DNA of 5,781 nucleotides. Source: Candidatus Methanolliviera sp. GoM_asphalt (GTDB taxonomy: Archaea > Halobacteriota > Methanoliparia > Methanoliparales > Methanoliparaceae). The notes beneath the pieces are model-generated. The model was given only the letters and a program-made list of their open reading frames with translations, searched no databases and was not told the origin of the DNA. Positions 1 through 5,326 of the stretch are shown one piece after another. Position 1 is the first letter of the stretch. Each line of letters opens with the position of its first letter. A program made the translations under genes and the position numbers. The stretch lies in contig CABGHH010000110.1 in NCBI GenBank assembly GCA_902158745.1, positions 1-5,781 on the forward strand. The letters run 5' to 3'.

Positions 1-1322
1 CAGATCGTCCTCCATACGATCCAGCTGACATGCTAAAACTTTACATTTATGGCTATTTGAATCGCGTTCGCTCGAGTCGACGGTTGGAGAAAGAATCCAA
101 AAGAAATCTGGGGCTGATGTGGCTGCTCAAAAAGCTCGCTCCAGATTTTAAAACCATCGCGGATTTCAGAAAGGATAATTGCGATTCCATAAAGAAGGTT
201 TGCAAAGAGTTCATCTTTTTGTGTAAACACCTTGATCTATTCGGAGGTGAACTTGTAGCAATAGATGGAAGCAAGTTCAGAGCAGTGAATTCAAAGAAGA
301 GAAACTTCAACGAAGCTAAATTAAGGAAGAGACTAAAGGAGATAGGTGAAAAGATAGATCGATATTTTGAAGAACTGGAAGAGAACGATAACAATGAAGC
401 TTTTATAAGTTCTACCGATGCAGAGGAGCTGAAGTCAAAAATAGAACAGCTCAAAGAGCGGAGGGAGAAATACCAGAAATTTTTGAGAGAGCTGAAAGAT
501 TCTGGCGAGACCCAGATCTCTTTGACAGATCCTGACTCCCGTGCAATGATGAATAATCATAGGATAGAGGTCTGCTATAATGTGCAGATCACTGTAGATT
601 CAAAACACAAACTTATCCTTGATCATGAGGTAACAAATGAAGTTAAAGATAACAATCAGTTAAGCAAGATGTCAAAAAGAGCCAAAGAGATCTTAGAGGT
701 GGATGAACTGGAGGTGACCGCAGACAAGGGATATCATAACGCAGTGGAGATAAAGGAATGTGTTGATGATAACATAATTCCTTATATTCCTGAACCGGAT
801 CCCAACGTATCCAAGCGCATAAATATTCCAGAACCTCCTTTTTATAAAAGAGAATTCAGGTATGATAAAGAAATGGATGTTTACATCTGTCCAGCGGGTT
901 TTGAGCTGTCATTCAGGAACCTGGCTGAGATTCATGGAAAGCTAATGAGGCTATACAAAACCAATAGGTGTGCGGTTTGTCTATTTAAGTCTAAATGCAC
1001 TCGTAATCTTAGAGGAAGGATCATATATCGCTGGGAAAATGAAGAGATATTGGAAGAGATGAAAAAGCGGATTGAAGGTAATAAGGATAAGATCAAGGAA
1101 AGGCAATGTCTGGTGGAACATCCATTTGGAACGATAAAAAGATCTTTTAATCAAGGGCATATGTTAATGAAGGGAATAAAGAAAGTGGGGGCTGAAATGA
1201 GTCTTACCATACTTGCATACAATGTTACGAGGGTGATTAATATCATTGGGTTGAAAGAATTGATTGCGTTCTTGAGATGCCATTCTATTCCTTTAATGAA
1301 TAAAAGTAGTGTAATATGCTGA
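1..1322 (+). CDS. IS1182-type DDE transposase, 5' end outside the window
   Basis: This is a cut-and-paste (DDE, RNase H-like) transposase of the IS1182 type. The frame is open to the left edge: bases 3-29 read DRPPYDPAD directly before the first visible Met at 30. This matches the family's conserved 'GRPPYDP..LLKLYIYGYLNR' N-terminal block (DUF772), so the Met at 30 is internal and roughly 60 residues are missing. Counting from that Met: the N-terminal domain spans about 1-65; the first catalytic Asp is D79 in AIDGSKFRAVNS; a charged coiled-coil insert covers about 93-160; the family motif TDPDSRAMM is at 166-174; the second Asp is D232 in TADKGYHNA; the Glu is E363 in LVEHPFGTIKR. A Cys cluster (C287, C314, C317, C323) lies between D2 and E and may bind zinc. 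The C-terminal AYNVTRVINIIG is also typical. All three catalytic residues are present and no frameshift is seen, so the visible part looks functional. Family assignment is from memory of its motifs. Confidence 0.93.
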   Translation, partial: DRPPYDPADMLKLYIYGYLNRVRSSRRLEKESKRNLGLMWLLKKLAPDFKTIADFRKDNCDSIKKVCKEFIFLCKHLDLFGGELVAIDGSKFRAVNSKKRNFNEAKLRKRLKEIGEKIDRYFEELEENDNNEAFISSTDAEELKSKIEQLKERREKYQKFLRELKDSGETQISLTDPDSRAMMNNHRIEVCYNVQITVDSKHKLILDHEVTNEVKDNNQLSKMSKRAKEILEVDELEVTADKGYHNAVEIKECVDDNIIPYIPEPDPNVSKRINIPEPPFYKREFRYDKEMDVYICPAGFELSFRNLAEIHGKLMRLYKTNRCAVCLFKSKCTRNLRGRIIYRWENEEILEEMKKRIEGNKDKIKERQCLVEHPFGTIKRSFNQGHMLMKGIKKVGAEMSLTILAYNVTRVINIIGLKELIAFLRCHSIPLMNKSSVIC

Positions 1323-1360
1323 AGGAGGATCTGGCACACGTATCAAGGGACAAGATATAG

Positions 1361-1374
1361 GAAAACTTAATTTA
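1361..1374 (+). promoter_or_regulatory. Candidate archaeal promoter (BRE/TATA) for the marker 16 gene
   Basis: A purine-rich GAAAAC is followed by TTAATTTA (1367-1374), the usual arrangement of a TFB-recognition element and a TATA box. At archaeal spacing (about 25 bases) transcription would begin near 1395-1400, giving a leader of about 25-30 bases before the ATG at 1425. This is inferred from base pattern only. If it is right, the nearby insertion sequence has left the gene its own promoter. Confidence 0.35.
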
Positions 1375-1411
1375 CTTTTCACACGATCTGACGTAATGTG
1401 TATCAAGATTT

Positions 1412-1416
1412 GGGAG
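1412..1416 (+). promoter_or_regulatory. Ribosome-binding site supporting the ATG at 1425
   Basis: GGGAG lies 8 bases before ATG 1425. The in-frame GTG at 1398 would add nine residues (MYQDLGVIS) and would place this site inside the gene. No comparable site precedes 1398, and related proteins begin with the MK..IE.INEKI pattern, so 1425 is preferred. Confidence 0.6.
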
Positions 1417-1424
1417 TCATATCC

Positions 1425-2702
1425 ATGAAAAGAAGGATAGAAGATATCAATGAAAAGATCAAAAAGGGAGACGTCGCCGTGATCAGCGCCGATGATCTCT
1501 CAGATATGGTGAGAAACGGCGAGGATGTAAAGATAAAAGATGTTGATGTCGTAACCACCGCGACGAGGGGATGCATGTCCGGAACCGCCGCCGACTTAAG
1601 CTTCCGCTTCTCCGAGCCGGGGGTATTTGAGAGGGGAAAGATGCTCAGATTGAACGGGATACCTGCACTTCCAGGGTCAGCACCAAACGAACGTGCGGGA
1701 TACATAGATACGATCGTTTATGGTACCCAGGAGAGCCTACACAACCCAGGATACGGTGGAGGGCACCTCTTTAAAGATTTAGTGAAGGGAAAAGAGATCG
1801 AGGTAGAGGTGGATACAACGGACGGTCGTACATTGGAAGAGACGATAACGATCGAAGATATGAATACAGCAAGGATCATAGGATTTAGGAATTGCTGTAA
1901 AAATTATCAAGCGTTTGCAAATTCAAAAGAAGGTTCTGTTAAGACCATATTCCATCCAAAATATTTGGAGGGGCCGTATAAAGAATGTTCATTTGCCGGT
2001 TGTGGCGAGTTGAATCCGATACAGAACGATCCAGATCTTGAGGCGATCGGAATAGGATCTAAGATATTGATGAATGGGGCAGAAGGAATAATACTAGGGC
2101 ATGGAACGAAGTCCAGCCCAGAACATCCATTCCTGATGACCACAGCAGAGATGTATGATATGAAACCTGCGTATATGGGCGGAACGGTCACTTCTGCCGG
2201 CGTAGAGGTCTTGAATACGATAGCTATACCGATTCCTATTTTGGATGAGAAAACACTTAAGAACGCGAAGGTTTTGGACGAGGCAATAGATCTTCCGTTG
2301 ATGGACATTCACGATAGAAGGGAAATAGGCATATCTACGTATGGAATGGTATGGAAGAACAATTTAAAGGTCAGCTATGATCCCGACGCATGCAAAAGAT
2401 GTGATGAGTGTCTGGTCGAAGAATACTGCCCTGAAGGATGTTTTAAAGATTATATCTTCGAAGAGGAAAGATGCAGGAATTGTGGTTTCTGTACGACGGT
2501 CTGTGATACGTTCAAATGTGATATGGGAGACCTGCACGTAATATGTGAGGGCAAAGATATGAGAATCCCTGTCACATACAGGGCGTCAGATAGAATGGGG
2601 GCAAGAAAAGCGTCTTTAGAACTAAAAGATAGGATAGAAAGCGGAGATTTTTTGTTGACCCCCTTTGAGAGACTGGAATTTAAAAGGAGATGGTGGGAGT
2701 GA
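1425..2702 (+). CDS. Methanogenesis marker 16 metalloprotein (DUF39/COG1900-like domain plus 2x[4Fe-4S] ferredoxin)
   Basis: This 425-residue cytoplasmic protein begins MKRRIEDINEKI. A DUF39-type domain fills about 1-312. It is related to the COG1900 proteins that help make homocysteine from aspartate semialdehyde in methanogens. Shared blocks include INEKI, DVVTT (41-45), C50 before MSGTAA, YGGGHLFKDLV (110-120) and the AGxGELNPIQNDP segment (191-203). Other cysteines in this domain are C157, C158, C188 and C193. Residues about 316-370 form a ferredoxin domain with two clusters: C323, C326, C329, C335, C339, then C350, C353, C356, C360, plus C365 and C374. The fused ferredoxin and the MSGTAA variant point to the marker 16 subfamily rather than the core homocysteine enzyme. 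I see no counterpart of the D-C-Y-P cysteine that I recall as essential in the latter. A role in sulfur or electron transfer tied to methanogenic metabolism is likely, but the reaction is unknown. Its stop overlaps the next small gene. No signal peptide or membrane segment is seen. Confidence 0.82.
   Translation: MKRRIEDINEKIKKGDVAVISADDLSDMVRNGEDVKIKDVDVVTTATRGCMSGTAADLSFRFSEPGVFERGKMLRLNGIPALPGSAPNERAGYIDTIVYGTQESLHNPGYGGGHLFKDLVKGKEIEVEVDTTDGRTLEETITIEDMNTARIIGFRNCCKNYQAFANSKEGSVKTIFHPKYLEGPYKECSFAGCGELNPIQNDPDLEAIGIGSKILMNGAEGIILGHGTKSSPEHPFLMTTAEMYDMKPAYMGGTVTSAGVEVLNTIAIPIPILDEKTLKNAKVLDEAIDLPLMDIHDRREIGISTYGMVWKNNLKVSYDPDACKRCDECLVEEYCPEGCFKDYIFEEERCRNCGFCTTVCDTFKCDMGDLHVICEGKDMRIPVTYRASDRMGARKASLELKDRIESGDFLLTPFERLEFKRRWWE
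2686..2689 (+). promoter_or_regulatory. Ribosome-binding site for the small gene at 2699
   Basis: GGAG within AAAAGGAG lies 9 bases before GTG 2699, a normal archaeal spacing. It touches ATG 2690 directly, which would be too close. It therefore argues for GTG 2699, inside a GTGA stop/start overlap, as the start. Confidence 0.55.
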
Positions 2703-2863
2703 ACCCGTGGGGCGAACTCGAGTTTGAGGAGTATAAAATATTGGAAGAAGGGGAAATTCCGTTGTATGGAAGTACCACCCAGGCAGCCCGCGTTTTATCC
2801 AAACTCATCGAATATAAGGAGTACTTGGATAAGCAAAAATTTTTATCAGATACAAAAGTGTAA
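2699..2863 (+). CDS. Small coupled protein resembling the acyl-CoA synthetase hinge segment
   Basis: This is a 54-residue reading frame starting at GTG 2699. That codon overlaps the TGA of the marker 16 gene as GTGA, with a GGAG site 9 bases upstream; the frame also contains an ATG at 2690. The protein reads MNPWGELEFEEYKILEEG, then EIPLYGSTTQAARVLSKL, then IEYKEYLDK and a short polar tail. It is soluble, with no membrane segment or cysteines. The middle and end follow the pattern 'LEEAGIPVYPSPERAVRALAALVxYxxYL', the linker between the CoA-binding and ATP-grasp domains of ADP-forming acetyl/acyl-CoA synthetases (COG1042 type). That similarity is from memory and covers about 35 residues. The open frame and coupling to the upstream gene suggest a real small gene, perhaps a partner of the marker 16 protein. 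A decayed fragment of a synthetase gene is the alternative. No specific function can be given. Confidence 0.6.
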   Translation: MNPWGELEFEEYKILEEGEIPLYGSTTQAARVLSKLIEYKEYLDKQKFLSDTKV

Positions 2864-2878
2864 ACTTAAGTGCGGCCG

Positions 2879-2950
2879 ATGATGATTGATGGGCAGACTG
2901 ATTGGGTGATGATGGCGTTGGAACTGAAGGCCGTTAAAGAACTTTTGTGA
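2879..2950 (+). CDS. Possible 23-residue reading frame at the convergent junction (doubtful)
   Basis: ATG 2879 opens a 23-codon frame (MMIDGQTDWVMM, then ALELKAVKELL) ending at TGA 2948. It overlaps the last 17 bases of nadC on the other strand. No ribosome-binding site precedes it, and I recognise no family. Its tail looks like a short amphipathic helix. It could be the remnant of a gene whose upstream part was lost, a tiny accessory peptide, or chance. I list it only because it occupies most of the gap between the convergent units. Confidence 0.15.
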   Translation: MMIDGQTDWVMMALELKAVKELL

Positions 2951-3779
2951 TCTCGAGTGAGAAATCTATTCCCTTAACGCTGTGGGTCAAAAAACCAAGT
3001 GAGATCACATCTACACCTGATCTTGCATAATCCAACAAATTTTGTGGCGTTATATTTCCAGAAGCTTCCAATATTATCTCTTTCCTCATTTTGTTCTTCG
3101 TCAGCAGTTCTTCGGCTTTTTTTATCATATCAGGTTGAAAATTATCGAGCATTACTATATCCGCTCCAAGAGTGGCCGCTTTTAATGCTTCTTCTGGGGT
3201 TTTAACCTCTACTTCTATCTTTTTAGTAAAATATTTCTTTTTAGCAGATGTTATTGCCCTTTCAAGTTCCACAACAGCGATATGATTATCCTTTATCAAT
3301 ATCGCATCACTAAGCCCCATCCGGTGCGCGTATCCACCACCAATCTCCACAGATCTCTTGTCAAAGTATCTTAAGCCCGGGCAGGTCTTTCTCGTTGCAG
3401 CTATCTTCACATCCAAACCATCCTCATCGATGATCTTTTTAAGCCTTCTCGTCAGTGTTGCTATCCCACTCATCCTCGAAAGAAGATTCAAGACGGTTCT
3501 CTCAATGAGCAATATCCCCCTTGCGTCTCCTTTTAAGATACATATATCGCTCTCGTCTTTCGTTTCTTCCCCATCGCCCACCAAAACTTTAACGTCTATT
3601 TTATGATATTCCATCAATTCGACGGTCTCTTCGATGCCTGCCAAGACGCATGCCTCTTTTGAATAGATCTTTGCGGCAACAAGGGTATCGGGCTCGATGA
3701 TCGAAGAAGTTATATCTCCATACGGCGCATCCTCTTCTATGAACTCCAAAAGTTTCTTTAACATTGGCACATTCCTCAT
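2934..3779 (-). CDS. nadC: Nicotinate-nucleotide pyrophosphorylase (carboxylating), quinolinate phosphoribosyltransferase
   Basis: This enzyme converts quinolinate and PRPP to nicotinate mononucleotide, CO2 and pyrophosphate, the last step of de novo NAD ring synthesis (EC 2.4.2.19). At 281 residues it is the normal family length. The N-terminal half shows EEDAPYGDITS (15-25), the family opening. The barrel half carries the quinolinate/PRPP-binding residues: R94 in ERTVLNLLSRMSGIAT; R130-K131-T132 in ATRKTCPGLR; H152-R153 in the GGGYAHRMGLSD block; KDNH at 163-166; E191 in EVEVKTPEEA; D212 in VMLDNF; then LEASGNI (237-243) and SLGFLTHS (260-267). The start at 3779 is chosen because GGAGG lies 7 bases upstream; a second Met five residues in (3764) is a weaker alternative. 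It sits 55 bases downstream of nadX on the same strand, most likely one transcript. The 3' end converges on the small plus-strand gene, with about 70 bases between them. Confidence 0.96.
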   Translation of the reverse strand: MRNVPMLKKLLEFIEEDAPYGDITSSIIEPDTLVAAKIYSKEACVLAGIEETVELMEYHKIDVKVLVGDGEETKDESDICILKGDARGILLIERTVLNLLSRMSGIATLTRRLKKIIDEDGLDVKIAATRKTCPGLRYFDKRSVEIGGGYAHRMGLSDAILIKDNHIAVVELERAITSAKKKYFTKKIEVEVKTPEEALKAATLGADIVMLDNFQPDMIKKAEELLTKNKMRKEIILEASGNITPQNLLDYARSGVDVISLGFLTHSVKGIDFSLEITKVL

Positions 3780-3786
3780 CAGCTTC

Positions 3787-3791
3787 CCTCC
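3787..3791 (-). promoter_or_regulatory. Ribosome-binding site of nadC
   Basis: On the minus strand GGAGG (part of GGAGGGAA) lies 7 bases before ATG 3779. It is the strongest ribosome-binding site in the window and it fixes the nadC start. nadC therefore appears to be translated independently, not coupled to nadX. Confidence 0.75.
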
Positions 3792-3834
3792 ATTAACTGA
3801 TTTTTATCTTATGCGTGTTGAGTGGCAAGGCAGT

Positions 3835-4602
3835 TCATCCTATCTTTATCTGGTCATTCCTCGTCTTTAAAAGTGAGAGAATAGATAGCGCGGCCAAATA
3901 ACTGGTTTTAGGATTTTTTGGAAATTTAGAGTTCTCTATATCAATCGTTATCTTTCCAAACTCTCCTTTCGCTCTGATTTGATGTATGTTATCGCTCACA
4001 TCGCTATCTGCAACTATCTCAACATCTATGTCTCTTCCGGTAGCGAGGGAGAGAGACGCCGCAACATTTATGTTAAACGGAAACTTCTTCACCGCTTCAC
4101 TTGCCTTTCCTCTAAATACAACTTTTTTACCCATTAAATCTTCCATTCCCAAGCTTTTTGGATTTTTTATCGTTTTGAGTGATATATCTCCGTCTATGAA
4201 TCTCAGAATCTTCAAGTTGTCCAACCCCAGTATTGCACCAGAAGGTATGAATATATTTGAGTTATGCCCTTTTGCAGCATCTATCATCTCTTCTCTCAAT
4301 TGGCAATCGAGCAACGCTCCCGAACTCATGACGATGAGATCCTTTCCACTTTTCAGTACTGCCCTACCGTATTCTCGCACCGCCTCTTGAGATGCCGCCT
4401 CCACCACCAGATCCACGTCTTCTCTCAAAAATTCTTCGAAGTTCTTAGCCACTTTGCATCCATCTGGTGATATATCTTTGGCTCTCGAAAGGATATCGTC
4501 GTAAAGGGCTACGACCTTCACATCTACGTACTCAGCGTTTTCTACGATCATTCTGCCGATGCTTCCGCACCCAATTATCCCTATCTTGTACATCATTTTC
4601 AT
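3835..4602 (-). CDS. nadX: L-aspartate dehydrogenase (NAD biosynthesis)
   Basis: NadX oxidises L-aspartate to iminoaspartate with NAD(P)+ (EC 1.4.1.21). NadA then turns this into quinolinate, the substrate of the NadC encoded next. The 255-residue protein opens with a Rossmann nucleotide-binding loop, IGIIGCGSIG (7-16). It then shows LVVEAASQEAV (65-75), the family motif PSGAILGLDNLK (120-131), NINVAASLSLA (177-187) with conserved Asn and Ala, a DNIHQI segment (204-209) carrying the His expected at the active site, and NPKTSYLAALS (230-240) near the C-terminus. This set separates it from homoserine and other dehydrogenases of the same fold. Mets at residues 1, 3 and 4 (4602, 4596, 4593) are all possible starts. 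None has a clear ribosome-binding site, and relatives often begin 'M.KIGIIGCG', which favours 4593. It is first in the nadX-nadC unit and divergent from hxlB. nadA is not in the window. Confidence 0.93.
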   Translation of the reverse strand: MKMMYKIGIIGCGSIGRMIVENAEYVDVKVVALYDDILSRAKDISPDGCKVAKNFEEFLREDVDLVVEAASQEAVREYGRAVLKSGKDLIVMSSGALLDCQLREEMIDAAKGHNSNIFIPSGAILGLDNLKILRFIDGDISLKTIKNPKSLGMEDLMGKKVVFRGKASEAVKKFPFNINVAASLSLATGRDIDVEIVADSDVSDNIHQIRAKGEFGKITIDIENSKFPKNPKTSYLAALSILSLLKTRNDQIKIG

Positions 4603-4611
4603 CCAAATACT

Positions 4612-4643
4612 TTTAAATACATGCCATCGGACTTATTTAAATA
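4612..4643 (-). promoter_or_regulatory. Candidate nadX promoter: two identical TATA-like boxes
   Basis: On the minus strand the 8-mer TATTTAAA occurs twice, at 4636-4643 and 4612-4619, exactly 24 bases apart. With archaeal spacing the distal box would start transcription near 4613, about 10 bases before ATG 4602. The proximal box would start it near 4590, close to ATG 4593. Both imply a leaderless or very short-leader mRNA, which fits the lack of a ribosome-binding site. Pattern-based only. Confidence 0.45.
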
Positions 4644-4665
4644 TCTATGGAAAAAATCCTAATGC

Positions 4666-4709
4666 AGAAGATATATTTGCAATTATAATCAAAGAATTAT
4701 ATATCTTCT
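4666..4709. repeat. 11-bp perfect inverted repeat with 22-base spacer, candidate operator
   Basis: AGAAGATATAT at 4666-4676 is the exact reverse complement of ATATATCTTCT at 4699-4709. Arm centres are 33 bp apart, about three DNA helix turns, so two identical protein subunits could sit on the same face. The site lies in the divergent nadX/hxlB region, and the right arm overlaps a TATA-like box for hxlB. As RNA it could also form a hairpin with a 22-base loop, though it is not followed by a long T-run. AT-richness raises the chance of a random match, but 11 perfect pairs in 176 bases is still unusual. The cognate regulator is unknown. Confidence 0.5.
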
Positions 4710-4732
4710 TTCCAATAGAAAAAATTAAAATA
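4695..4732 (+). promoter_or_regulatory. Candidate hxlB promoter (two TATA-like boxes)
   Basis: AATTATATAT (4695-4704) and TTAAAATA (4725-4732, preceded by a purine run AGAAAAAA like a BRE) are both plausible. They predict transcription starts near 4726 and 4757, giving leaders of about 50 or 20 bases before ATG 4779. The first overlaps the right arm of the inverted repeat, so a protein bound there would compete with TBP. The second lies downstream of the repeat. Confidence 0.4.
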
Positions 4733-4768
4733 GAATCGAAAATTTGCGACTAAAGAGATAGTTTTTTC

Positions 4769-4776
4769 GTGAGGAG
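4769..4776 (+). promoter_or_regulatory. Ribosome-binding site of hxlB
   Basis: GTGAGGAG complements the 3' end of archaeal 16S rRNA (GAGG/GGTGA-like). It ends only 2 bases before ATG 4779; from the GAGG core at 4771-4774 the gap is 4 bases. The spacing is short, but no other in-frame start fits the family's N-terminal length better. Confidence 0.5.
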
Positions 4777-4778
4777 AT

Positions 4779-5324
4779 ATGGAGTGTATATATAAGGAAG
4801 CCATAAGGGTCATCATCAGACAGATAGGTGATGCAGTCGATTCGATTGCCCCAAAGCAGGTAGAAGACCTGGTTAACACGATAAGAGATGCGGCTCGAAT
4901 ATACGTGATGGGTGCTGGAAGATCTGGTTTGGCAGGGAAGGGATTTGCAATGAGGCTGATGCATCTCGGTTTCACCAGCTATGTCGTGGGAGAGACGACG
5001 ACGCCCGCGATCTCCGACAAAGATCTCTTGATAGTAATATCGGATTCCGGAGGGAGGAGATCTTCGGTCGAGATGGCAGAGACGGCAAAGGATGGTGGTG
5101 CAAAGATTGTATCCATCACTTCTAATCAGGATTCTTCGCTTGGAGAGATCTCAGATCTGGTGGTGGTGATCCCCAAGGTGGAAAAATTCAGAGATCTTGC
5201 TCCGCTCGGCACGTTCTTTGAGGATACCACGATGATCTTCGCGGATGGTATCGTGGCTGAGTTGATGGCGATACTGAACGAAGATGAGGAAGACTTGAAG
5301 AAGAGACACACTAAGCTGGAATAG
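4779..5324 (+). CDS. hxlB: 6-phospho-3-hexuloisomerase (SIS domain)
   Basis: This enzyme interconverts D-arabino-3-hexulose-6-phosphate and fructose-6-phosphate (EC 5.3.1.27), the isomerase half of the ribulose monophosphate pathway. In archaea without the oxidative pentose phosphate route the pathway runs in reverse to supply ribulose-5-phosphate. The 181 residues match the usual length (about 180) and form one SIS domain: an N-terminal helix; GAGRSG (45-50); FAMRLMHLGF (56-65); GETTTP (71-76); the phosphate-loop region ISDSGGRRSS (87-96); LGTFFED (143-149) with the conserved Glu; and the C-terminal KRHTKLE (175-181) with the conserved His. The order and wording closely follow the Methanocaldococcus jannaschii MJ1247 protein as I remember it. 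The phosphate loop is unusual: relatives have SGSGRTES or similar, while here it is SDSGGRRSS, one residue longer and without the Thr-Glu. The hexulose-phosphate synthase partner is not in this window. The next gene starts 2 bases after the stop. Confidence 0.93.
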   Translation: MECIYKEAIRVIIRQIGDAVDSIAPKQVEDLVNTIRDAARIYVMGAGRSGLAGKGFAMRLMHLGFTSYVVGETTTPAISDKDLLIVISDSGGRRSSVEMAETAKDGGAKIVSITSNQDSSLGEISDLVVVIPKVEKFRDLAPLGTFFEDTTMIFADGIVAELMAILNEDEEDLKKRHTKLE

Positions 5325-5326
5325 AT

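Larger units (their letters stand above)
1323..1424. other. Right flank of the insertion sequence and leader of the marker 16 gene
   Basis: About 100 bases separate the transposase stop from the next gene. The right end of the insertion sequence must lie here or close by. Its terminal inverted repeat cannot be recognised, because the left end needed for comparison is outside the window. A GGAGG at 1324-1328 has no start codon behind it. The stretch also holds CACACG at 1335-1340 and 1380-1385, GTATCAAG at 1340-1347 and 1400-1407, and an AT-rich promoter candidate at 1361-1374. Confidence 0.5.

Noticed and set aside
93..500. Coiled-coil insert of the transposase as a possible fused foreign domain
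   Set aside because: A charged helical insert between the first and second catalytic Asp is normal for IS1182-type transposases.
1324..1328. GGAGG that looks like a strong ribosome-binding site
   Set aside because: No start codon follows at a workable distance and no open frame begins there.
1398..1424. GTG at 1398 as the start of the marker 16 gene
   Set aside because: It would add nine residues not seen in relatives and lacks a ribosome-binding site, whereas ATG 1425 has GGGAG 8 bases upstream.
1907..2308. 133-codon open frame on the minus strand inside the marker 16 gene
   Set aside because: It is opposite strongly conserved coding sequence and its translation has no recognisable motif; a shadow frame.
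2690..2692. ATG 2690 as the start of the small gene after marker 16
   Set aside because: The GGAG at 2686-2689 abuts it with no spacer; the same site is correctly spaced for GTG 2699.
2873..2878. CGGCCG palindrome as a terminator stem
   Set aside because: Six bases with no loop and no following T-run; too short to mean anything.
3986..4390. 134-codon open frame on the plus strand inside nadX
   Set aside because: It lies antisense to a gene with clear family motifs; the translation is low-complexity Ser/Leu/Phe-rich and has no domain.
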